From positions 62,001 through 126,000 of IMG/VR virus record IMGVR_UViG_3300033998_000198: DNA of 64,000 nucleotides. One strand, given 5' to 3'. Source of the stretch: a virus. The notes below the pieces were generated by a model. The model was not told the DNA's origin. It did not search any database and saw nothing but the letters and a program-made list of their open reading frames with translations. The stretch's first letter is position 1. Each line of letters starts with the position of its first letter. Of this stretch, positions 58,970 through 64,000 are shown in pieces. A program made the translations under genes and the position numbers.

Positions 58970-59400
58970 TCGCTTTCTCTCCTTCTACTGAAATAATCTA
59001 TACCGCTCCTTATATCGTCATCACTTATGGTATCTGAGATATATGGACGCAAGACATTCAACAGATATTCTGTTGCCTGTTTGTCATTCTTTATATGTTT
59101 TGCTACCAGTTCTATCTCATAACTTTGCCAGGGATAAAACGTAGGAATAAACACAAACACTTCATTGTTTGCTATAATTCCTTCACTGATGACCACTCCG
59201 TTACTATCAGTCTGTTCGATGCACTCTCCAATCTCATCCAGAGAGACATCATTGTCTTCCAGAATTTCACGTTTTTCTTCAGATGTTATTCCTTCAGGGA
59301 ACGGGTCAAGCCCTATGAGCTTAGGCATGGCATCAAGGTTCAGGTTTTCCCATTTCAACTGATACCCATATCCTATAACACCCCAAGTTGTTTTCGACAT
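58966..59400 (-). CDS. Unknown protein, 144 residues
   Basis: Begins MSKTTWGVIGYGYQLKWENL, continues with an acidic helical region and a beta strand NEVFVFIPTFYPWQSYEIEL, ending in a basic helix. This looks like a compact alpha/beta fold. ATGA overlap with the DPCY gene, SD AGGAGGT. Probably works with the DPCY protein. Confidence 0.5.
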   Translation of the reverse strand: MSKTTWGVIGYGYQLKWENLNLDAMPKLIGLDPFPEGITSEEKREILEDNDVSLDEIGECIEQTDSNGVVISEGIIANNEVFVFIPTFYPWQSYEIELVAKHIKNDKQATEYLLNVLRPYISDTISDDDIRSGIDYFSRRRESE

Positions 59401-59411
59401 GATTATACCTC

Positions 59412-61313
59412 CTAATTGTTTAATATATTCATCAGTTCGGATTCACTGATAACTTTTATTCCTTTAGCCTTAGCTGCATTTGTTTTGGTTGCACCAACAT
59501 TCTGGCCGACAACAAGGTAATCTGTATTTCTTGAAACAGAGTTTGATACATTGTGGCCTTTATTCCTTATGTAATTTTCAAACCATGCTCTCGGCTTACT
59601 CAGTGTTCCAGTAATAACAAATGTATAACTCTTTGTCCAACCTGATGTTCCGTCCTGTGGCAAGGTTGTGTTTGACGACCTTTTTACAGGTGAATCCTTT
59701 GGAGTTACATACTGAAACAGATATAGCCATAGTGCAGCATATTTCATGATATTCTGAACAATGGTGTTCCCTATACCATTGATCTGTTTAATCTGTACAC
59801 AACCTGCCTTGATATCATTTATGAATTCGGCGAACGAACCAACTGTTTCAGCTATATCTCTTGATACGCTACGACCTACTCCGGGTACACCAGTGGCATA
59901 CAAGAATCTGTGTAGTTCAGTAGTTCTTGCCCTTTGTATCCTGTTGTAGAGAGTTGTTGCAGACCTCTTTGCAAATCCGGGAAGCTGTTGGATTGCGGTT
60001 ACATCAAGCGTGAATATATCCCAGGGGTATTTAACAAACCCTGAGTCTATCAGCTTTTTCGCTGTTTCATCAGACAATCCTTCGATATCCAGTGCATCTT
60101 TCTTTGCAAGATGAACAATGCTCCCTATTAATTTTGATTTGCAGATAGGATTATTACAGAAGGCTTGGTCATTGACTACATCGATATCCCCTCCACAGTC
60201 CGGACATTTCTTTGGTTCCGGAAAGCTGTCAACTGGTGATACAATTGTTTCAGCCTTTGTTATTGCAGGAATTACGTCATTTGCTTTAATGACAAACACC
60301 TTTTGTCCCTTTGCTTTTACTCCAAGAGCATTCATGATTCCCTTGTTGTGTAGTGTTACTCTTGATATTTCAGAGCCACATACCCTTACCGGTTGTATTT
60401 CCGCAACCGGAGTCAGTTTACCTGTTCTTCCAACCTGCCAAGTAACATCGTTTATGATAGTCCACTTCCCTTCGGAAGGAAACTTCCATGCAAATGCGTT
60501 CTTTGGGTGATGTCCGGTTACTCCGAATACAGCCTGAGCATTTGGAATGTTTGATTTTATAACAAGACCGTCTATGTCATACGGCAGTCTGTCACGCTTG
60601 TCTTTGTAGCTGATAATAAATCTTACTGCATCATCTACTGTCTTTCCGTTTTCATCAGAGAATACACCATAAGGAACGACGGACCATCCCTGATTCTTCA
60701 AGGTTATAAGCTGCTGCTCCTCTGTTGCTGATGATCCTAATATGTTATATACGTGATAATTCAAATACTTTATATAATTCGGATCTGCTTTGCGGAGGAT
60801 TCCAGGAATGGCATTCCTTGTATTTTCAAATGTCTTTTCGCCGTTAGCTTGTCTTTCTGTATTCAGTTTCTCAAGGTTCTCTCTGGTTATAAATACTTCC
60901 ATCCTTACGGCAGTATTATACTGTGAGAATTGTATCCCTTGTATCTGTGATACTCCTGGAGTCACTATCTCTCCTATAAATCCATTTCCTCTTGTCACAA
61001 ACTTATCATTATAGGCTACGATAGTCATTCCGTCTATCTTTGGCTCTACAACAACAGGCCATAACTCTTTAACTTTCTCTCTGAGTTCTGTTTCGTCATT
61101 TACTTTGTCAAGCGACAATACCTGTGCAATATGTGTAAATGTAGCACCACCATCTGTATCGTCAGGAACGTAGTCGTATTCTCCTCCCATTGCGATATAT
61201 TGCTGTTTCAATGCGTCATATTCTGCGTCACTGATTTCAGGAGCTGCCTTCTTATAGTAAAGGTCGTCGTGGTAGTCAATTAACTCCTTCAGCTTCCTTA
61301 ATTCTTCAGTCAC
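59412..61313 (-). CDS. ligA: NAD+-dependent DNA ligase
   Basis: I start at GTG 61313 (MTEELRKLKELIDYHDDLYY), with AAAGGAGGG upstream; longer frames overlap the primase gene. 633 residues, slightly short of bacterial LigA (about 670). VVEPKIDGMTIVAYND is the adenylation motif (Lys about 90). CPDCGGDIDVVNDQAFCNNP-IC is the zinc finger. HhH repeats with GLSDETAKKLIDSGF and LPGFAKRSATTL follow, and the end is a BRCT domain (FVITGTLSKPRAWFENYIRN). All domains are present in order. It seals nicks using NAD+. It lies directly behind DnaG primase. Confidence 0.93.
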   Translation of the reverse strand: MTEELRKLKELIDYHDDLYYKKAAPEISDAEYDALKQQYIAMGGEYDYVPDDTDGGATFTHIAQVLSLDKVNDETELREKVKELWPVVVEPKIDGMTIVAYNDKFVTRGNGFIGEIVTPGVSQIQGIQFSQYNTAVRMEVFITRENLEKLNTERQANGEKTFENTRNAIPGILRKADPNYIKYLNYHVYNILGSSATEEQQLITLKNQGWSVVPYGVFSDENGKTVDDAVRFIISYKDKRDRLPYDIDGLVIKSNIPNAQAVFGVTGHHPKNAFAWKFPSEGKWTIINDVTWQVGRTGKLTPVAEIQPVRVCGSEISRVTLHNKGIMNALGVKAKGQKVFVIKANDVIPAITKAETIVSPVDSFPEPKKCPDCGGDIDVVNDQAFCNNPICKSKLIGSIVHLAKKDALDIEGLSDETAKKLIDSGFVKYPWDIFTLDVTAIQQLPGFAKRSATTLYNRIQRARTTELHRFLYATGVPGVGRSVSRDIAETVGSFAEFINDIKAGCVQIKQINGIGNTIVQNIMKYAALWLYLFQYVTPKDSPVKRSSNTTLPQDGTSGWTKSYTFVITGTLSKPRAWFENYIRNKGHNVSNSVSRNTDYLVVGQNVGATKTNAAKAKGIKVISESELMNILNN

Positions 61314-61314
61314 T

Positions 61315-62553
61315 TTAACACCCTCCTTTAATATCCAGTCTTTTATATAGCAAGTCCTCATAGACTTTTCGTTCTGCGGCCGGGATTTTCTCAATCAGTG
61401 CTGATACAGCCCTTACTGCTTTAAGCCTTTCACGTATAACGATTTGCTCATAAGCCTTTGTTTCCCGTTCAATAACTACAGACATTGCAGCTTTTGCATT
61501 GTCTGTGATATACTGCCTTATGGCATTTCCGTCAAAGTTTTTCCATAAGCATACATCTGCCGCATCCATATTGTTCTCTGCAATCATAATGAGGACATTA
61601 AAGTCTTTTTCAAATAGTTGCGGCAATACTTTAAGCATATTGTCAATTCCTGCTTTGTCTCCGTCCAAGAATAAGATGATATTTCTTGTCATCTTCCGAA
61701 TGGTATCCATTTGATGTTCTGTTAACGCAGTACCAAGACATCCTACAGTATTTGTAAGACCTGCCTGATGCATTGAGATAACATCTATATAACCTTCAAC
61801 TACTATTGCAAAATTATTTTTTCTGATAGTCTGATGTGCCCAAGGATATCCATACAATGTCTCTCCTTTAATAAACACTCCTTTTAGTGGGTCACGGTCA
61901 TCAGTTCTGTTTTTATCATTGATATACTTTGGCCCGGTATCTTTCGGGTCAAACTGACGATACCCCATACCAATACACTTGGCATATTTGATATCTTTTG
62001 ATTCCAATATAGGGAATGCAATTCTTCCGGATATTCCCCCCATGTCTGTTCTGACTTTATATTCATCTACCGGAACAAGGCCAAGTCTGAATTGATTAAT
62101 GGTTGCCTGTGTTAATTTTCTCTGGTTCATAAGATAATGGAGAGCTCCTGGTGACTGCTGTAGGTTTCTCCAGTACCTTCGTGAATGTTCATCCATTCTG
62201 TCTTTATAAGCCTCATGTTCCTTGTTGGGCGGAACAATTTCGTAAGCTATTCCAGCTTCATCTGCTCCCATCTTACACGCCTCCTTGAACTCAAGGTTTT
62301 CTTTCTTCATCAGAAAATCAATGACATCTCCTCCTTCTCCGTCAGTAAAACAGTGCCACTTATTTGTCTTTGGCCACACAACAAAGGAAGGAGTGTCAAA
62401 ATTATGTTTGTGAAACGGACAATAACCTTTATAGACATCCCCGGATTTTCTTAGCCTTATCTCGTCCTGATAATATTTCTCGATGATGTCCCATATCTTT
62501 ACTGATGATTTGATTTCATCTATGGGTATCCCATTGCCTGCCACTTCCACCAC
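61315..62553 (-). CDS. DnaG-type DNA primase (zinc-finger plus TOPRIM)
   Basis: 412 residues. A CHC2 zinc motif (YCPFHKHNFDTPSF, then WHCFTDGEGGDVIDFL) spans about 40-80. The RNA polymerase domain follows with TOPRIM motifs NNFAIVVEGYIDVISMHQAG (Glu about 262) and NIILFLDGDKAGIDNM (DxD about 310). The C-terminal helicase-binding domain is short. Start is uncertain: GTG at 62553, or GTG 62544 with AGGGAG upstream. It would prime replication beside the AEP primase at 44680. Confidence 0.88.
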   Translation of the reverse strand: MVEVAGNGIPIDEIKSSVKIWDIIEKYYQDEIRLRKSGDVYKGYCPFHKHNFDTPSFVVWPKTNKWHCFTDGEGGDVIDFLMKKENLEFKEACKMGADEAGIAYEIVPPNKEHEAYKDRMDEHSRRYWRNLQQSPGALHYLMNQRKLTQATINQFRLGLVPVDEYKVRTDMGGISGRIAFPILESKDIKYAKCIGMGYRQFDPKDTGPKYINDKNRTDDRDPLKGVFIKGETLYGYPWAHQTIRKNNFAIVVEGYIDVISMHQAGLTNTVGCLGTALTEHQMDTIRKMTRNIILFLDGDKAGIDNMLKVLPQLFEKDFNVLIMIAENNMDAADVCLWKNFDGNAIRQYITDNAKAAMSVVIERETKAYEQIVIRERLKAVRAVSALIEKIPAAERKVYEDLLYKRLDIKGGC

Positions 62554-62561
62554 TCCCTGAT

Positions 62562-62762
62562 TTAATCTTCTAACAAATCACGCTCCAACAGCATATCTTT
62601 TACTATAAGTTCAATGTTCTCAATCAATGCACCAGAATAATCAAGAAGCGTCAATGCAATGTCGTCTATATCTGACATATCTGCATTATGTGCATATTTC
62701 ATTATGATTTTCTTAAACAATGCTAATAACAGTTCTTGCTGACTTGCTGATTCCAAACCCAT
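62562..62762 (-). CDS. Small helical protein, 66 residues
   Basis: SD AGGAGGTGA. Begins MGLESASQQELLLALFKKII, all-helical, acidic C-terminus (MLLERDLLED). No family recognised. It is the first gene after the terminator at 62784 and precedes DnaG. Confidence 0.6.
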   Translation of the reverse strand: MGLESASQQELLLALFKKIIMKYAHNADMSDIDDIALTLLDYSGALIENIELIVKDMLLERDLLED

Positions 62763-62783
62763 AATATCACCTCCTATAATAAA

Positions 62784-62819
62784 ATTGCCTCCCCCTCCCG
62801 ATAGGGAGAAAAAGGCAAT
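62784..62819 (-). terminator. Intrinsic terminator
   Basis: Minus strand ATTGCC...GGCAAT enclosing CTCCC-TATC-GGGAG, followed by TTTTATTATA. It ends the 62831 gene transcript. Confidence 0.75.
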
Positions 62820-62830
62820 CTTGTTACGGT

Positions 62831-63154
62831 TTACTCTTTGTTGTCTTCAGGAAACAACGACAACTGCCCTGGGATCTGGTCGTCCATTATGCTCGGATGT
62901 GTCTTAGCCTCATTTACAAATTCGTCTGTGAGCTGAGGTCCTTGACAAGGCAGATATTCTACAGTTGTTTCAGGTACACCTTCTGATTCAACATAAGTAA
63001 TCGGGAATTCTGTCGACGGATCTTGGTGAGCCGCAGCCAGACATTCCAGTATGAACAATTTCATGTCCTGCTCTGAAGCAACCTCTCCCTGCTGAATCAT
63101 TTCAGCAGTAAAATCGCCCATATTGAGCTTCAACAATTCGTTAATCGGTTTCAT
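62831..63154 (-). CDS. Sliding-clamp-motif protein, SD displaced by element D
   Basis: 107 residues. Starts MKPINELLKLNMGDFTAEMI and is acidic and helical. The C-terminus is PGQLSLFPEDNKE. QLSLF is a perfect match to the bacterial beta-clamp-binding pentapeptide (QLxLF), placed at an exposed C-terminal tail as in polymerases and clamp inhibitors. It may recruit or block the host clamp. No SD adjoins the ATG; the upstream eight bases end element D. Confidence 0.65.
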   Translation of the reverse strand: MKPINELLKLNMGDFTAEMIQQGEVASEQDMKLFILECLAAAHQDPSTEFPITYVESEGVPETTVEYLPCQGPQLTDEFVNEAKTHPSIMDDQIPGQLSLFPEDNKE

Positions 63155-63162
63155 TAGATTAC

Positions 63163-63335
63163 CCGTTACAGAAAACTTATAAAAAGTTATAAATTAACTT
63201 TTATGTTTCCTTCCTTATTCATCCTGCCCGGTTTCGGAAACCTACTCCCGTTTGATATAGCAGTCCAAAGGCTTAACTTCCCGAATAACGTATCGGTACT
63301 ACACGCATAAACGTTTTGTGTTTATGCTGTTACTG
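63163..63335 (-). ncRNA. Omega RNA of tnpB copy 3 (copy D)
   Basis: First stem GCATAAAC/GTTTATGC overlaps the tnpB stop. Then CCGA/TCGG, conserved GGGAAGTTAAGCCTTTGGAC, CTGC/GCAG, ATGAATAAGGAAGGAAACAT, an AAAAGTTA/TAACTTTT hairpin and TTTTCTGTAACGG. Confidence 0.75.
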
Positions 63336-64000
63336 GATATTTCATCAGGTTAATACTTGCGTTTAAATCCCTGTCATGTAATGTTCCACATACTGGACAT
63401 ACCCATTCTCTTGTTGAAAGAGATAATTTTTCAAGTATGTGCCCACATTCAGAGCACATCTTTGACGATGGATAAAACCTGTCTGCTATTATCAACCTGA
63501 TACCGTTCCATTCGCATTTATACTCCATCTGTCTGCGGAATTCTTTCAATGTCTGTTCCTGCACCGCTTTTGCAAGTTTGTGGTTTTTAATCATCCCGCT
63601 GACATTCAAATCTTCCATTACAACGTATTCCGGCTTGGTTTTCACCAGTTTTGTTGTTATTTGATGGATATAATTTGTGCGAATGTTTTTAAGCCTTTGA
63701 TATGTCTTACGAATAAGGCGCTCCAGTTTTATAATATTCTTTGTTTTTCTGTAACGGTTTCCCTCCTTTCCTTTTTCATATTTTTTCGATACTTTCCTTT
63801 GGATCCTTTTTAGTTTCTTTTCCAACTTCTTAGCCTTTTTGCTTTTATTTATGTTTTTGAATTTTTCACCTGTACTCACTACAGCTAAATCCTTTACCCC
63901 TAAGTCTATTCCTATAGGCTCTGAATGTGAGGTACCGTCTTGTACAGGGTGAAATTCAATACATACTGTTAACCACCAGTTTAAACCGTCAAATTTAATT
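63322..64000 (-). CDS. tnpB: TnpB RNA-guided nuclease, copy 3 (N-terminus outside window)
   Basis: The frame is open to the window end, so the gene starts beyond 64000. The RuvC residues are visible: GIDLGVKDLAV (Asp), YVVMEDLNVSGM (Glu) and LHDRDLNASINL (Asp), with zinc finger CSECG...CPVCG. The sequence around VSTGEKFKNINKSKKAKKLE closely matches tnpB copy 1, so both are one subfamily sharing one omega-RNA type. This copy has the canonical E-D in RuvC-II. Confidence 0.88.
   Translation of the reverse strand, partial: IKFDGLNWWLTVCIEFHPVQDGTSHSEPIGIDLGVKDLAVVSTGEKFKNINKSKKAKKLEKKLKRIQRKVSKKYEKGKEGNRYRKTKNIIKLERLIRKTYQRLKNIRTNYIHQITTKLVKTKPEYVVMEDLNVSGMIKNHKLAKAVQEQTLKEFRRQMEYKCEWNGIRLIIADRFYPSSKMCSECGHILEKLSLSTREWVCPVCGTLHDRDLNASINLMKYPVTA

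Larger units (their letters stand above)
63163..64000 (-). mobile_element. TnpB/omega-RNA element D (left end outside window)
   Basis: Right boundary TAACGG at 63163-63168, eight bases before ATG 63154. Contents are tnpB copy 3 and an RNA with the same fold as copies A-C. The 5' end lies beyond 64000, so whether it follows GGAGG cannot be seen here. Confidence 0.65.

Noticed and set aside
1-64000. CRISPR array
   Set aside because: Repeats found are dispersed element ends and palindromes, not regularly spaced.

Overview
The window looks like part of the genome of a large contractile-tailed phage (myovirus) of a low-GC anaerobic Gram-positive host, probably a Clostridia-like Firmicute. The evidence is a block of baseplate and tail genes, nearly universal AGGAGG-type ribosome binding sites, ATGA/TAATG gene overlaps, phage DNA-metabolism genes (B12-dependent ribonucleotide reductase, ThyX, dCMP deaminase, NAD-dependent ligase, two primases, helicase), a phage tRNA-Trp and no cellular housekeeping genes. 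The exact host cannot be named from sequence alone.

Layout. Positions 1-34829 are a rightward late operon. It starts with baseplate/spike genes (hub-like fragment, gp5-like OB fold, beta-helix, PAAR tip, gp25-like wedge, gpJ-like wedge). A 4110-residue giant virion protein and about ten further beta-rich structural proteins follow, four of which look like diverged paralogues with F5/8C-like domains. The operon closes with a secreted protein and a strong convergent terminator (34835-34872). From there to 64000 every phage gene points left: small proteins, a tRNA, a sigma-like factor, nucleases (RuvC, Cas4-like, Zn-ribbon endonuclease), thymidylate synthase, helicase/primase cluster, HU, NrdJ, a long run of small unknown genes, DNA ligase, DnaG primase and a clamp-motif protein.

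The most unusual content is a set of TnpB / omega-RNA elements. Three tnpB genes are present (31267-32454, 47889-49061, 63322-64000 partial). Two of them, plus two copies without a gene, carry one shared structured RNA (copies A, B, C, D) whose stems are kept by compensatory changes. These RNA elements all end in TAACGG, eight or nine bases before a start codon that has no Shine-Dalgarno sequence of its own. In the three cases whose left end is visible, the element begins immediately after a perfect GGAGG. The elements therefore appear to insert precisely between the Shine-Dalgarno sequence and the start codon of phage genes (a tail gene, HU, a clamp-motif gene, and tnpB itself). Their two ends can pair in the RNA. 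One element also holds a small ribbon-helix-helix regulator transcribed divergently from tnpB, with both promoters sharing one palindromic -35 box.

Other IS605-type palindromes have broken at least two small phage genes (36013-36288 and 47105-47313). Several short genes not obvious from long-ORF searches are described, including one with an in-frame TGA at a tryptophan-like position. Function calls rest on reading motifs by eye; no database search was possible.
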